Of a stretch of DNA of 64,000 nt, positions 44,376 through 54,848 are shown in pieces. The DNA comes from Pandoraea capi (GTDB taxonomy: Bacteria; Pseudomonadota; Gammaproteobacteria; Burkholderiales; Burkholderiaceae). Position 1 is the stretch's first letter; the number at the start of each line of letters is the position of its first letter. A program made the translations under genes and the position numbers. Under the pieces are notes generated by a model, which saw only the letters and a list, made by a program, of their open reading frames with translations, did not search any database and had not been told where the DNA came from. The stretch covers positions 220,680 through 284,679 of the forward strand of contig NZ_CABPRV010000010.1 in assembly GCF_902459735.1 (NCBI RefSeq). The letters run 5' to 3'.

Positions 44376-45254
44376 ATGCTCACGTTGCGCATGTTGAAAA
44401 CGTTCCGGCTGGTCGCGCAAACCGGGTCGTTCGCTGCGGCGGCCGAGCGTGCCGCGCTGACGCAGGCTGCCATCAGTCTCCAGATGCGGGGATTGGAAGA
44501 CGCCGTGGGCCAGCGACTGTTCGACCGGCGCGGACGCCAGATCACGCTCACCCGTCAGGGGCGCGATCTGTTTCCTCGCGTCGAGCAGATTCTCGCGCTG
44601 ACCGCCGAACTGACCGCCACGCCCATCGACGCCATGCAGGGCCCCGTAACCATCGGTGCGGTGGTGTCCGTCATCGGTGCGTTGTCGCTCGTGGTCGCGG
44701 AATTGAAGACAGCGCATCCCCGGCTCGACGTTCGCCTGACGTCGGCCCGCTCCGACGAACTGACCGATCTCGTGGAACAGGGGGAAGTCGATATCGCCGC
44801 CGTGGTCGGCCGCGCGGACGACGCGCATGCCAGCGGTCAGGACGGACTGGTGTGGACGCCGCTCTACACCGAGCCCATGGTGATGGTGGTGAACCGTGAG
44901 GTCACCGAGCCGGACCCGCAGCGCATTCTCGACGCCCACGCGTTCCTGCGCTTCGACCGGCGCGTTCGTACCGGGCTCGTGGTGGAGCAGGCATTGCGCG
45001 CGGCGAAACTAAGCGTGACGGAATATCTGGAGCTGAACTCCATCGAGACAATCGTCGCGCTGGTACGCAAGAACGTCGGCGTGTCCGTGCTGCCCTTGCT
45101 GCATCGAGGCGACTGGCAGTCCGATCCGTCGCTGCGCATCGTGCCGATCGCCGAGCCGCCGTTGCTGCGCACCGTCGGCATGATTCATCGCGCACACGAT
45201 TCGCGCACCTACAACATCACCGCCGCCATCGCGGGTATGTTGCATGACGTGTGA
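44376..45254 (+). CDS. LysR-family transcriptional regulator
   Basis: A 292-residue LysR-type regulator. The N-terminal HTH is MLKTFRLVAQTGSFAAAAERAALTQAAISLQMRGLE and the effector domain starts near PVTIGAVVSVIGALS. It is divergent from the ABC-importer operon and probably controls it, perhaps in answer to a sulphur or peptide signal; the ligand is not readable. It converges on the MHS transporter gene with a 6-bp gap. Confidence 0.9.
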   Translation: MLTLRMLKTFRLVAQTGSFAAAAERAALTQAAISLQMRGLEDAVGQRLFDRRGRQITLTRQGRDLFPRVEQILALTAELTATPIDAMQGPVTIGAVVSVIGALSLVVAELKTAHPRLDVRLTSARSDELTDLVEQGEVDIAAVVGRADDAHASGQDGLVWTPLYTEPMVMVVNREVTEPDPQRILDAHAFLRFDRRVRTGLVVEQALRAAKLSVTEYLELNSIETIVALVRKNVGVSVLPLLHRGDWQSDPSLRIVPIAEPPLLRTVGMIHRAHDSRTYNITAAIAGMLHDV

Positions 45255-45260
45255 TCGATG

Positions 45261-46592
45261 TCAGTCGCGCGTCTCCAGTGCCTTGTTGATGCGCAGCGCC
45301 AGCAGTGTGCACACCGCGCCGGAGAGCAGATAGCCGCTCACGGCGATCAGCCCGAATTCAGCCGACAACCCGAGCGCCACGAGCGGCGCGAACGCCGCAC
45401 CGAGCAACCACGCGAAGTCGGTCGTCAGCGCCGCCCCCGTGTAGCGAAAGCGCTGCTCGAAGTTCGACGTCACCGTGCCGGCCGCCTGTCCGTACGACAG
45501 ACCGAGCAGGCCGAAGCCGACCAGAATGAAGATGTCCTGACGTGTCGAGCCGCCGCCCATGAGGAACGGTGCAAATAGGGCAAAGATGGCGATAAAGATC
45601 GCGAAAAGGCCCAAAGTGGTCCGGCGTCCGATGCGGTCGGCGATGCGTCCCGAGAGCACCGTACAGATAATCGCGATCACCGCGCCGCACAGCTGCACGA
45701 TCAGCACGCTGTTCAGATCCTGCGTGTTTTGCAGCGAAATCCATGACAGCGGAAAGACCGTCACGAGGTGGAACAACGCGTAGCTCGCGAGTGCCGCAAA
45801 CGCGCCGAGGAAGATGTTGTAGCCCTGCGAGCGCACCATCTCGCGCGTGCTGATCGGCTCCAGTTGTCCTTCTTCGAGCATGGCCGTGTATTCATGCGTG
45901 ACCACCAGACGCAGCCGCGCAAAGAGCGCCACCACGTTCACGGCGAAGGCGACATAGAACGGATAGCGCCAGCCCCACGTGAGGAAGTCGTCGGACTCCA
46001 GACTCCAGTGCAGGAACAGGAACAGCGACGCCGCGATGATGAACCCGATCGGTGCGCCCAACTGCCCCATCATCGAATACCAGCCGCGACGCTGCGGCGG
46101 TGCGTTCATGGCGAGCAACGACGGCAGCCCGTCCCACGACCCGCCGAAGCCGATGCCCTGCACCAGCCGGAAGAACGCAAGCAACCAGATCGCACGATCG
46201 CCGAGTACCGCGTGCCCCGGCAGGAAGGCCATGCCGGCCGTGGCCGTACCGAGCACGAACAGCGCCGCCGTGAGCTTCACGCTGCGTCCCCAGCGGCGTT
46301 GCACGTTCATGAACAATGCCGTGCCGAACGGACGCGAGATGAAAGCGAAAGAGAAGATCGTGAACGAGTACAGCAGACCGTGCAGCCCGTCGGCAAATGG
46401 AAAGAAGACGTGTGGAAAGACGAGCACGGCAGCGATGCCGAACACGAAAAAGTCGAAGTACTCGGAGGCGCGTCCAACGACCACGCCAACCGCAATTTCC
46501 TCCGGCGCGATGCGGGACTTGCTCCCGTGATCGTGCGCCGTCGGTGCGGCGGGTACGCCCGGCGTGGGCGAATGATGAGCACTGCTTGACAT
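45261..46592 (-). CDS. MFS transporter, metabolite:H+ symporter (MHS) type
   Basis: A 443-residue transporter with 12 predicted helices. VVVGRASEYFDFFVFGIAAVLVFP and ISRPFGTALF are the MHS-family signature at helices 1-2, and LSGRIADRIGRRTTLG marks the central loop. The family carries citrate, ketoglutarate, proline/betaine or shikimate; the substrate cannot be read. It starts with a GGGGG ribosome site and is divergent from cyoA. Confidence 0.88.
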   Translation of the reverse strand: MSSSAHHSPTPGVPAAPTAHDHGSKSRIAPEEIAVGVVVGRASEYFDFFVFGIAAVLVFPHVFFPFADGLHGLLYSFTIFSFAFISRPFGTALFMNVQRRWGRSVKLTAALFVLGTATAGMAFLPGHAVLGDRAIWLLAFFRLVQGIGFGGSWDGLPSLLAMNAPPQRRGWYSMMGQLGAPIGFIIAASLFLFLHWSLESDDFLTWGWRYPFYVAFAVNVVALFARLRLVVTHEYTAMLEEGQLEPISTREMVRSQGYNIFLGAFAALASYALFHLVTVFPLSWISLQNTQDLNSVLIVQLCGAVIAIICTVLSGRIADRIGRRTTLGLFAIFIAIFALFAPFLMGGGSTRQDIFILVGFGLLGLSYGQAAGTVTSNFEQRFRYTGAALTTDFAWLLGAAFAPLVALGLSAEFGLIAVSGYLLSGAVCTLLALRINKALETRD

Positions 46593-46691
46593 TATCGGAC
46601 CCCCTCACGGATCGGGCGGATCGGGATGGCGCGGGCTGACGATGAAACACTCGTGCCAGAAAAGCATCGCAGGTATCTCAAGTTACCGCCA

Positions 46692-46705
46692 TAGGGTTTA
46701 CCCTA
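46692..46705. promoter_or_regulatory. Inverted repeat upstream of cyoA
   Basis: TAGGGT-TT-ACCCTA, a perfect 6-bp dyad, 69 bp before the cyoA start and 99 bp before the divergent MHS gene. I do not recognise the regulator. Confidence 0.4.
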
Positions 46706-46773
46706 AATTGCTGCATGCGGGAGGGCAGTCCATGATGGTCACGGTCTAAGGCTACGGTTCCATCGATCGCAGC

Positions 46774-47817
46774 ATGACTTCCCCCAAGTTCCCTCGCGGG
46801 GTACTTTTGCTCCCCGCCTTCGCCCTCGTGGCGTTGTTGTCCGGCTGCAATACCGTTCTGATGTCGCCTTCGGGGGATCTCGCGGTGAGGCAGCGGGACA
46901 TCATTATCATTTCCACCGTTCTGATGTTGCTGATCATCGTGCCGGTGATCGTGCTGACATTGCTGTTCGCCTGGCGATACCGGGCATCGAACAAGAACGC
47001 CGTCTACACCCCCGAGTGGGATCACTCGACGCTGCTCGAACTGCTGATCTGGGCCGCGCCGCTGCTGATCATCATCGCGCTGGGTGCGCTCACGTGGGTC
47101 AGCACCCACAAGCTCGATCCGTACCGGCCGCTCGAACGCATCGACGCGAAACGCGAGATACCGCCCGACACCCGGCCGCTCACCGTGCAAGTGGTGGCGA
47201 TGGACTGGAAGTGGCTGTTCTTCTACCCCGATCAGGGCATTGCGACGGTCAATGAACTGGCCGCGCCTGTCGACAGACCGATTCGCTTCGAGATCACGTC
47301 GACGACGATGATGAATTCGTTCTTCGTGCCTGCGCTGGCCGGTCAGATCTACGCCATGCCGGGCATGGAAACGAAGCTGCATGCGGTCATCAACAAGCCC
47401 GGCGTGTATGACGGCTTCTCCGCGAACTACAGCGGCGCGGGCTTCTCGGGCATGCGCTTCAAGTTCCACGGCATGACGGCGGACGAATTCGACGCGTGGG
47501 TGCGACAGGTCAAGGCACGCGGCGAGAACCTCTCGCGCGACAAGTACGAGGCGCTCGCGAAACCGAGCGAGTGGGTGCCGGTGAAGTACTACGCCGATGT
47601 GGCGCCCGATCTCTACGACGCGATCCTGAACCGTTGTGTCCAGCCGGGGCAGACCTGTCTGAAGGACATGATGGATCAGCCCAATCACTCGCATGCCAGC
47701 CGGGCGCGCTCGCGCAGCACCGACGCCTTGCTCTCCGACGCCATGTGCACCGCACAGAACACCGTACAGTTCGCGTCGGAGGCCAGACGCGTTCCCGGCA
47801 CCGCGCTTGCGCAGTGA
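46774..47817 (+). CDS. cyoA: cytochrome bo3 ubiquinol oxidase subunit II
   Basis: A 347-residue lipoprotein-type subunit of the bo3 oxidase. The lipobox LSGC is at about 23-26, two membrane helices follow, then a cupredoxin domain without the CuA ligands, as expected of quinol oxidases (VVAMDWKWLFFYPDQGIATVNE, STTMMNSFFVPALAGQIYAM). A C-terminal ~100-residue extension is present. It is the first gene of cyoABCD. Confidence 0.95.
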   Translation: MTSPKFPRGVLLLPAFALVALLSGCNTVLMSPSGDLAVRQRDIIIISTVLMLLIIVPVIVLTLLFAWRYRASNKNAVYTPEWDHSTLLELLIWAAPLLIIIALGALTWVSTHKLDPYRPLERIDAKREIPPDTRPLTVQVVAMDWKWLFFYPDQGIATVNELAAPVDRPIRFEITSTTMMNSFFVPALAGQIYAMPGMETKLHAVINKPGVYDGFSANYSGAGFSGMRFKFHGMTADEFDAWVRQVKARGENLSRDKYEALAKPSEWVPVKYYADVAPDLYDAILNRCVQPGQTCLKDMMDQPNHSHASRARSRSTDALLSDAMCTAQNTVQFASEARRVPGTALAQ

Positions 47818-47883
47818 TGGACCACCGCGCCCAACCGTCGACAATGATGCGCCTCGCGCGCGAATGATCCCAGGTTCGAGCTT

Positions 47884-49875
47884 ATGGACATCGTCAAGCT
47901 GATCTTCGGCCGCCTCACGCTAGAGGCCATCCCGTACCACGAACCGATCCTGCTCGCGACCTTTGCGGGCGTGGCGATCGGCGGCATCGTGGTGGTCGGC
48001 GTCATCACCTATTTCAAGCTGTGGGGCTATCTCTGGCGAGAGTGGTTCACGAGTATCGATCACAAGAAGATCGGCATCATGTACGTGATTCTGGGCATCA
48101 TCATGTTGCTGCGCGGCTTTGCCGACGCCGCCATGATGCGCATGCAGCAGGCGGTCTCGTTCGGCGACAACATGGGTTATCTGCCGCCGCACCACTACGA
48201 CCAGATCTTCACGGCGCACGGCGTGATCATGATCTTCTTCGTGGCGATGCCGCTCGTCACGGGGCTCATGAACTTCGTGGTGCCGTTGCAGATCGGTGCG
48301 CGCGACGTGGCCTTCCCGTTCCTCAACAACTTCAGCTTCTGGATGACGACGAGCGGCGCGGTGCTCGTGATGATGTCGCTCTTCGTCGGCGAATTCGCAC
48401 GCACCGGCTGGCTGGCTTACCCGCCGCTCTCGGGCATTCTGCAAAGTCCGGACGTGGGCGTCGACTACTACATATGGGCGTTGCAGATCGCGGGGGTCGG
48501 CACCTTGCTCTCCGGGATCAACCTGCTCGTGACCATCGTGAAGATGCGCGCACCGGGCATGACGATGATGCGCATGCCGGTGTTCACGTGGACCTCGCTG
48601 TGCACCAACGTGCTGATCGTCGCTGCGTTCCCGGTGCTTACCGCCGTGCTCGCACTGCTCGCGCTCGATCGCTACGCCGGCACCAACTTCTTCACGAACG
48701 ATCTCGGCGGCAACGCCATGATGTACGTGAACCTCATCTGGATCTGGGGCCACCCGGAGGTCTACATTCTCGTGCTGCCGGTGTTCGGCGTGTTCTCGGA
48801 AGTCGTCGCCACGTTCTCCGGCAAGCGGCTCTTCGGTTACGCGTCGATGGTCTACGCCACGGTCGTGATTACGGTGCTGTCGTATCTCGTGTGGCTGCAC
48901 CACTTCTTCACGATGGGCTCGGGCGCGAGCGTGAACTCGTTCTTCGGGATCACGACGATGATCATCTCGATACCGACCGGGGCGAAGATATTCAACTGGC
49001 TGTTCACGATGTATCGCGGGCGAATCCACTTCGAAGTGCCGATGCTCTGGACGGTCGGCTTCATGGTGACGTTCGTGATCGGCGGCATGACCGGCGTGCT
49101 GCTCGCCGTGCCGCCCGCCGACTTCTCGCTGCACAACGGTCTGTTCCTGATCGCCCACTTCCACAACGTGATCATCGGCGGGGTCGTGTTTGGCGTGTTC
49201 GCTGCCATTACCTACTGGTTCCCGAAAGCGTTCGGCTACAAGCTCGATCCGTTCTGGGGCAAGTGCTCGTTCTGGTTCTGGTTCATCGGCTTCTATGTCG
49301 CCTTCATGCCGCTCTATCTGCTGGGCCTGATGGGTGTGACGCGCCGCGTGAGCCACTTCGACGATATGTCGCTCCAGATCTGGTTCCAGGTCGCCGCCGT
49401 GGGGGCGCTGCTCATTGCCATCGGCATCGGCTGCTTCATCATCCAGCTCGTGGTGAGCTTCATGCGCCGCGATCAGTTGCGCGACGACACGGGCGATCCG
49501 TGGGGCGGACGCACGCTGGAATGGTCGACGTCGTCGCCGCCGCCGGTCTACAACTTCGCCTTCACGCCGCTCATCCATGACAACGACGCGTGGTGGCAGA
49601 TGAAGCAGCACGGCTTCAAGCGTCCGGACGATGGCTTCATCCCGATTCACATGCCGAAGAACACCGGCGCGGGCATCATCCTCGCGGGTCTGGCGACGGT
49701 GTGCGGCTTCGGGCTCATCTGGCACATGTGGCTGGTGGTGATCGTGGCATTCGTCTCGCTGCTGGCGGTGGCGATCGGCCACACGTTCAACTATCACCGC
49801 GACTACTACATCCCGGCCGACCAGGTCGAACACACGGAGGCAGCGCGCACGCGACTGCTCGCCCAGCATGTCTGA
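47884..49875 (+). CDS. cyoB: cytochrome bo3 ubiquinol oxidase subunit I
   Basis: The 663-residue catalytic subunit that reduces O2 to water and pumps protons. Haem and CuB ligands are visible: His in [12 protein letters not shown], the cross-linked His-Tyr in [13 protein letters not shown], the His pair in WLHHFFTMG and the two His in [12 protein letters not shown]. The length matches the E. coli protein (663). It overlaps cyoC by 8 bp. Confidence 0.98.
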   Translation: MDIVKLIFGRLTLEAIPYHEPILLATFAGVAIGGIVVVGVITYFKLWGYLWREWFTSIDHKKIGIMYVILGIIMLLRGFADAAMMRMQQAVSFGDNMGYLPPHHYDQIFTAHGVIMIFFVAMPLVTGLMNFVVPLQIGARDVAFPFLNNFSFWMTTSGAVLVMMSLFVGEFARTGWLAYPPLSGILQSPDVGVDYYIWALQIAGVGTLLSGINLLVTIVKMRAPGMTMMRMPVFTWTSLCTNVLIVAAFPVLTAVLALLALDRYAGTNFFTNDLGGNAMMYVNLIWIWGHPEVYILVLPVFGVFSEVVATFSGKRLFGYASMVYATVVITVLSYLVWLHHFFTMGSGASVNSFFGITTMIISIPTGAKIFNWLFTMYRGRIHFEVPMLWTVGFMVTFVIGGMTGVLLAVPPADFSLHNGLFLIAHFHNVIIGGVVFGVFAAITYWFPKAFGYKLDPFWGKCSFWFWFIGFYVAFMPLYLLGLMGVTRRVSHFDDMSLQIWFQVAAVGALLIAIGIGCFIIQLVVSFMRRDQLRDDTGDPWGGRTLEWSTSSPPPVYNFAFTPLIHDNDAWWQMKQHGFKRPDDGFIPIHMPKNTGAGIILAGLATVCGFGLIWHMWLVVIVAFVSLLAVAIGHTFNYHRDYYIPADQVEHTEAARTRLLAQHV

Positions 49876-50551
49876 GACGACCGCACCCTTCCCGGCAGGC
49901 GGCGCCCCGCTCGGCGGCGGCGCCCATGCCGCTCACACGCCCGCGCCCCCGGGCGACGCCAGCCTGAAGTTCATGATGTCGACCGACTACCACCCGCCGG
50001 GTGGCACGTTGCTCGGCTTCTGGATCTATCTGATGAGCGACTGTCTCGTCTTCGCCTGTCTGTTCGCGGCGTACGGCGTGCTCGGTCGCAATTACGCCGG
50101 CGGACCGACCGGGGCGGAGTTGTTCGATCTGCCGCTCGTCGCGCTGAACACCACGTTCCTGCTGCTCTCCTCCATCACGTATGGTTTCGCAATGCTGGAG
50201 ATGCAAAAGCGCCGCCAGAGCGCGGTGACCGCCTGGCTGATCGTGACCGGCCTGCTCGGTGCGGCGTTTCTCTCGCTGGAACTGTATGAGTTCGGGCACC
50301 TGATCCATGAAGGCGCGGGGCCGTGGCGCAGCGCGTTCCTGTCGTCGTTCTTCACGCTGGTGGGCACGCACGGGCTGCACGTCACGTTCGGCATCGTCTG
50401 GCTGATCACGCTGCTGGTACAGATCGGCAAGCACGGCCTCACCGCGCCGAATCGCCGTCGTCTGATGTGTCTGTCGATGTTCTGGCACTTTCTCGACGTC
50501 GTGTGGATCGGCGTCTTCACGTTCGTCTACCTGATGGGAGTGCTGCCGTGA
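49868..50551 (+). CDS. cyoC: cytochrome bo3 ubiquinol oxidase subunit III
   Basis: A 227-residue, five-helix subunit of the haem-copper oxidase subunit III family. [24 protein letters not shown] and [13 protein letters not shown] are characteristic. The Gly/His/Pro-rich N-terminal ~30 residues are longer than in E. coli. It overlaps cyoB by 8 bp and cyoD by 4 bp (GTGA). Confidence 0.96.
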   Translation: MSETTAPFPAGGAPLGGGAHAAHTPAPPGDASLKFMMSTDYHPPGGTLLGFWIYLMSDCLVFACLFAAYGVLGRNYAGGPTGAELFDLPLVALNTTFLLLSSITYGFAMLEMQKRRQSAVTAWLIVTGLLGAAFLSLELYEFGHLIHEGAGPWRSAFLSSFFTLVGTHGLHVTFGIVWLITLLVQIGKHGLTAPNRRRLMCLSMFWHFLDVVWIGVFTFVYLMGVLP

Positions 50552-50955
50552 GCACCCATGACTCCACCCTGCACGGTGCCGAGGGGCACGACCACGACCA
50601 TGATCACGATCATGGCGACGAAGGACCGCACAGCACCCTGCGCGGTTACGCGACCGGCTTCATCCTGTCGGTCGTGCTCACCGCCATTCCGTTCTGGTTC
50701 GTGATGGGCGGCGTGTTCGAGAAATCGAGCACGACCGCGATCATGATTCTCTTCCTCGCGGCCATTCAGATCGTGGTGCACATGATCTACTTCCTGCACA
50801 TGAACGCGAAGTCCGAGGGCGGCTGGAACATGCTCTCGCTGATCTTCACGATCGTGCTGGTTGTCATTACGCTCTCGGGCTCGCTCTGGGTGATGTATCA
50901 CCTGAACCAAAACATGATGCCGGGTATGATGCAGGATACGAAAAACCTCCCTTGA
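50548..50955 (+). CDS. cyoD: cytochrome bo3 ubiquinol oxidase subunit IV
   Basis: A 135-residue subunit of the cyoD/CtaF type with three membrane helices ([62 protein letters not shown]). GTG at 50548 is the start, overlapping the cyoC stop by 4 bp. Residues ~10-25 are a His/Asp repeat (DHDHDHDH), probably metal-binding or just polar. Confidence 0.95.
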   Translation: MSTHDSTLHGAEGHDHDHDHDHGDEGPHSTLRGYATGFILSVVLTAIPFWFVMGGVFEKSSTTAIMILFLAAIQIVVHMIYFLHMNAKSEGGWNMLSLIFTIVLVVITLSGSLWVMYHLNQNMMPGMMQDTKNLP

Positions 50956-50967
50956 ACGGCATTTCCC

Positions 50968-51822
50968 TTGAGCAGCGATCGACTTCACAATTCGGGGGAC
51001 GCACAGCGTCCCCCGCGCGCTTCCGGCGCCCCCGCCCAACCTTCCCCCCTGCGGCTGGTCATCCTTGGCGTCATCACGCTGGTGCTCGTGAGCGTGTTCG
51101 CCTCGCTCGGCACGTGGCAGTTGCAACGCCGCGCCTGGAAGCTCGACCTGATCGAGCGAGTGAACTCCCGCGTGCATGCGCCGCCGTCCGCCGCGCCGAC
51201 ACGCGCACAGTGGCCCGCCGTGAACGCGGAATCCGACGAATACCGCCATGTATCGCTCACCGGCACCTACCGGTTTGACAAGGACACGCTCGTGCAAGCC
51301 GTGACCGATCTGGGCGGCGGCTACTGGGTGCTCACGCCGCTGCACACGGCAAACGGCGGCGACGTGCTCGTCAATCGCGGCTTCGTGCCGCCGGGCTGGA
51401 AGGAATCGGTGCCGCCGGCCCCCGCTGGCGAAGTCACGGTCACGGGCCTGCTGCGCATGCCTGAGCCGGTCGGCGGCTTCCTGCGCAAGAACGTGCCGTC
51501 GGAGAATCTCTGGTATTCGCGCGATGTGAGCGCGATTGCCGCCGCGCGCGGGCTCTCGCAGGCCGACGTCGCGCCGTATTTCGTCGATGCCGACGCCAAA
51601 CCCGGCACCGGCGACAGCACGAACGCCATCACCAACGATGCCGAAGCCGTCACCAGCCGCGCTCAGTCCCAGGACCGCGATTACCCGGTCGGCGGTCTTA
51701 CCGTCGTGCAGTTCCCGAACAACCACATGAGCTATCTGCTGACGTGGTATGCGCTGGCGATCATGTCAGCCGTGGCCGGCTGGTTCGTCATCCGGCTCGA
51801 AATGCGCAAGCGTTCGGCCTGA
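50968..51822 (+). CDS. SURF1-family assembly factor
   Basis: A 284-residue protein with a membrane helix near each end, RLVILGVITLVLVSVFASLGTWQLQRRAWK at the N-terminus and the C-terminal SYLLTWYALAIMSAVAGWFVI; YWVLTPL and VNRGFVP in the periplasmic part are SURF1 marks. SURF1 proteins help insert haem in terminal oxidases, usually aa3-type. It starts with TTG at 50968, 13 bp after cyoD; the earlier codons read well and no better start is near. Co-location with cyo suggests a role in bo3 assembly. No cyoE (haem O synthase) is next to it. Confidence 0.85.
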   Translation: MSSDRLHNSGDAQRPPRASGAPAQPSPLRLVILGVITLVLVSVFASLGTWQLQRRAWKLDLIERVNSRVHAPPSAAPTRAQWPAVNAESDEYRHVSLTGTYRFDKDTLVQAVTDLGGGYWVLTPLHTANGGDVLVNRGFVPPGWKESVPPAPAGEVTVTGLLRMPEPVGGFLRKNVPSENLWYSRDVSAIAAARGLSQADVAPYFVDADAKPGTGDSTNAITNDAEAVTSRAQSQDRDYPVGGLTVVQFPNNHMSYLLTWYALAIMSAVAGWFVIRLEMRKRSA

Positions 51823-51858
51823 AGTTCGGTCTCACGTCCGTTCGACCTCGACGCGAAT

Positions 51859-53313
51859 TCATCCGCCCGCCTGCGCCACCCTATCGATGGCCAGGGCTAT
51901 TCGCGTCGCAATCTCCGGCAGCCGCGCCTCTTGCAGCGCGGCGTAGCCAAGCACGAGCGCAGGCGCCATCGCCTGCGCTCGCGTGAACTCCCTGAGCCCT
52001 TCCACGAAAACACCCTGTTCGCGCAACGTCGCGACGAGCGCCGCCTCATCCATCGGCGTCGGCAGCCAGAGCACGAAGTGAAAGCCGGCGTGCTCGCCAG
52101 TGACGCGACACGGGGTCGACATCCGCGCGCGTAACGTTTCGAGCAGCAGATTACGACGTCGCAGATAAACGCTGCGCGACGCCCGCAGGTGTCGCGCGAA
52201 ATCCCCGGCGTCGATATAGCTCGCCAGCGCCATCTGCTCGATGAGACTGTTCGCTCTGCCCGATGCCGAGCGTAACCCCGCAATCCGCGCGAGCAACGCC
52301 GGGGGCGCCAGCAGGTACCCGATGCGTAGCGACGGAAACAGCGTCTTGTTGAAGCTGCTGCAATGGATCACGCGGCCGTGCGTGTCGATGGCCTTGAGTG
52401 CGGGTAACGGCGCGCTGCCGTAGCTGAACTCGCTGTCGTAATCGTCCTCGACGATCCACATGTTGCGCGCGACAGCCCACGCCAGCAACTGCATGCGACG
52501 ATTGATCGACATCGTCGTGCCGAGCGGCGCCTGATGCGCCGGCGTGACGTAGGCGATGCCCGCACGCCCCGCCCCCGCACGGTCAGCCGCTCCCACGACG
52601 AAGCCTTCGTCGTCCACCGGCACACTCACGCAACGCGGCAACGGCGCGCGGATCAGCGACGACAGATTCTTGTAGCCAGGATCTTCGAGATAGAACGCGG
52701 TGGCATCGTCGGCCAACACCTCCGTTACCAGATCGATGGCATGGCGGATGCCCGTCGTCACAACGATCTCGGCGGCCTCGCAAGCAATGCCGCGTGTCAT
52801 GCGCACATAGCGGGCGATGCTCTCGCGCAGCGGCAGGTAACCGCGCGGATCGGTGTCGGCGAGCAGCTCTGGTGTCGCCGTGCGCAGCGCGCGATTCATG
52901 TGCTTGCGCCAAACGGGCAGCGAGAACAGCGCGGCATCGGGCGAGCGCCCGGTCTTCGAAGCGAGCGACGCCGCGTTTTCCGGCAACGGTTCAGGCGGGG
53001 CGACGCACGGGTTCGCCCGATCCGTGGACGCCCTCGCGCCCGGCAGGTCCGCGACCACTTCCGTGCCCGCCCCCACACGACTCGCCACATAGCCTTCGAG
53101 CGTCAGTTGCTCGAAAGCGAGTTCGACGATCCCCCGCGACACGCCCCAGCGCTCGGCCAGCGTGCGTGTAGACGGCAGACGGTCACCGCGCCGCAATGCG
53201 CCCGCCACGATGCGCTCGCGCACACAGCGATACACCCACGCCTGACGCGTCTCCTTCTCATGACGGTCGGAGAGCGGCAGTTCGAGCGACTGGCTTAAGT
53301 GACGACGGCGCAT
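51859..53313 (-). CDS. MocR/PdxR-type regulator (GntR HTH plus aminotransferase domain)
   Basis: A 484-residue protein. The N-terminal GntR winged helix (QAWVYRCVRERIVAGALRRGDRLPSTRTLAERWGVSRGIVELAFEQL) is joined by a linker to a fold-type I aminotransferase-like domain with IVEDDYDSEFSYG and the PLP Lys in SSFNKTLFPSLRIGY. Such proteins sense PLP or an amino-acid adduct. It is divergent from the M24 peptidase gene, its probable target. The ATG at 53313 is taken as start; the frame extends upstream without support. Confidence 0.9.
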   Translation of the reverse strand: MRRRHLSQSLELPLSDRHEKETRQAWVYRCVRERIVAGALRRGDRLPSTRTLAERWGVSRGIVELAFEQLTLEGYVASRVGAGTEVVADLPGARASTDRANPCVAPPEPLPENAASLASKTGRSPDAALFSLPVWRKHMNRALRTATPELLADTDPRGYLPLRESIARYVRMTRGIACEAAEIVVTTGIRHAIDLVTEVLADDATAFYLEDPGYKNLSSLIRAPLPRCVSVPVDDEGFVVGAADRAGAGRAGIAYVTPAHQAPLGTTMSINRRMQLLAWAVARNMWIVEDDYDSEFSYGSAPLPALKAIDTHGRVIHCSSFNKTLFPSLRIGYLLAPPALLARIAGLRSASGRANSLIEQMALASYIDAGDFARHLRASRSVYLRRRNLLLETLRARMSTPCRVTGEHAGFHFVLWLPTPMDEAALVATLREQGVFVEGLREFTRAQAMAPALVLGYAALQEARLPEIATRIALAIDRVAQAGG

Positions 53314-53532
53314 AGGGCGATGGATTCGTGAGCGAGCCTGGTGGAGGTAAAACGTGACGTAGGCATCTTGTCGGCAACCGGGCTCATTCATAGTGGCCCA
53401 ATCAAACACCCGACAAATGGCGCTTCGAATTATACAAGTTAGACCTTATCCTTGATGCCATGACATCCGTTCCGTAGGTTGCAACGCGAACGGACGTTCC
53501 CCCCAAGCCAAAACAATCAGTGGAGAAATTCG

Positions 53533-54201
53533 ATGGAGTTGACGGAGCTGGCTCGACGCGAGGCGGTCGGAGCAAAGTACAGCGTCGAGGCCATGAAGCG
53601 GGCGCAGGCCCTCACATGGGAAGCGACCGAAAAAATCGCCGCCATCATCAAGCCCGGCATGCGTGAGTCGGAAGCCATTGCGGCCGGTAAGGCGCTGCTC
53701 GGCACGCTCGGCATGGACCGCATCTGGCATCCGGTGTTGATCCGCTTCGGCGAAAACACGTTGCGCACCTTCAGCGAACGTAGCGATAACGACCCGGTGC
53801 TCGGTGACGACGACATCTATTTCATCGATATCGGCGTGGTGTTCGGAGCCCATGAAGGCGACTGCGGCTTCACCCGCACGACCGGCACCGATTCCGAGAT
53901 GCAGCGCTGTGCCGACGACGCGAGGCGCCTGTTCGACATCGTGCACGCCCACTGGCGCGCCGAAGGCGTGACCGGACAAGCGCTGTATGAGTTCGCGAAG
54001 ACGCAGGCCGAAGCGATGGGCTGGGTCCTCAACCTCGACATCAAGGGCCATCGGGTGAGCGACTTCCCGCACGCCATCCACAAGGGCGGCAGGCTGGCCG
54101 ATCTGGACGGCACGCCCAGCAGCGGCCTATGGATTCTCGAGATCCAGATCGCCCATCCGACGCGTGCCTTCGGCGCCTTCTACGAAGACCTGCTCATCTG
54201 A
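53533..54201 (+). CDS. M24-family metallopeptidase-like protein
   Basis: A 222-residue pita-bread-fold protein. The Asp/Asp metal ligands appear to be in FIDIGVVFGAHEGDCGF, followed by a His-containing region GHRVSDFPHAI and Glu near WILEIQIAHP. The protein is shorter than full prolidases (which have an N-terminal domain), resembling creatinase-type or methionine-aminopeptidase-like stand-alone domains. GGAGAAATTCG before the ATG supports this start. The substrate is unknown. It is divergent from a MocR regulator. Confidence 0.82.
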   Translation: MELTELARREAVGAKYSVEAMKRAQALTWEATEKIAAIIKPGMRESEAIAAGKALLGTLGMDRIWHPVLIRFGENTLRTFSERSDNDPVLGDDDIYFIDIGVVFGAHEGDCGFTRTTGTDSEMQRCADDARRLFDIVHAHWRAEGVTGQALYEFAKTQAEAMGWVLNLDIKGHRVSDFPHAIHKGGRLADLDGTPSSGLWILEIQIAHPTRAFGAFYEDLLI

Positions 54202-54228
54202 TGTTCGTGTGATGCTTATCGGATGATT

Positions 54229-54260
54229 CCGGCCACGCGCCGCGAGAGCGGCGCGGCCGG
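54229..54260 (+). terminator. Hairpin after the M24 peptidase gene
   Basis: A 13-bp GC-rich stem (CCGGCC and GCGCCGC with their complements) with a 2-nt bulge and GAGA loop, a GNRA tetraloop. It lies 28 bp past the stop. No T run follows. Confidence 0.5.
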
Positions 54261-54848
54261 GATTCCATGGGCAGCCCCGACGAAGACCAAGAAATACCCA
54301 ACAAATACTCAACACGCAGTTCAATCTGGCTCAAGCCGCCATTCGCGGCTCAAGACTTGAGCGCAATCTTCGCTGTCGTCACCCCATGCTCGCCATGACA
54401 CTACGCACGTCACAACGTAGTGATAACGCAACATCATCGGGCGGTTTCCGAACTTTTCCTGCTGTTTCGCCTCGCGATCCTCACCGTTTCGACGGACAAA
54501 TCCCCTCCGGCATCTGACCCCAAATCACGTCGAGCGCACGTCATTGAAGGCTCGCATGCTGTTTTGCCAATTGTCCAGAGCCACCCGGTCGCGCGTCGTG
54601 GCCCGTCGCCCGGACTTTTGGCACATCTTTCCCCAATTACCCGTTATGCGTTAACGTTCGATGGTCGACGGATATTTCCCAATGTACGACACACCGGCAG
54701 CGGAGACGTCACCCCGGCGCTGTGCCACTCGCTCAGGCACGTGCACGAGGGTGAGCTGCCCGTCGTGCGTCCGTCGAATGTGGAGTTGAAGTCCTCCGCA
54801 GTTGAAGTCCCTTTCTATCTCGCTTACGACAAGAACCAAAGAAAGACG
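54261..54848. other. Long leader region before the exported gamma-glutamyltransferase
   Basis: 588 bp without a supported gene. The frame of the downstream gene is open back to 54420, but its codons do not look like protein and a clear signal peptide begins at 54849. It contains an inverted repeat, CACTACG-N10-CGTAGTG (54399-54422). Confidence 0.5.

Noticed and set aside
54420-54848. In-frame upstream extension of ggt by 143 codons
   Set aside because: The extension does not look like protein, and a clean signal peptide starts at 54849.
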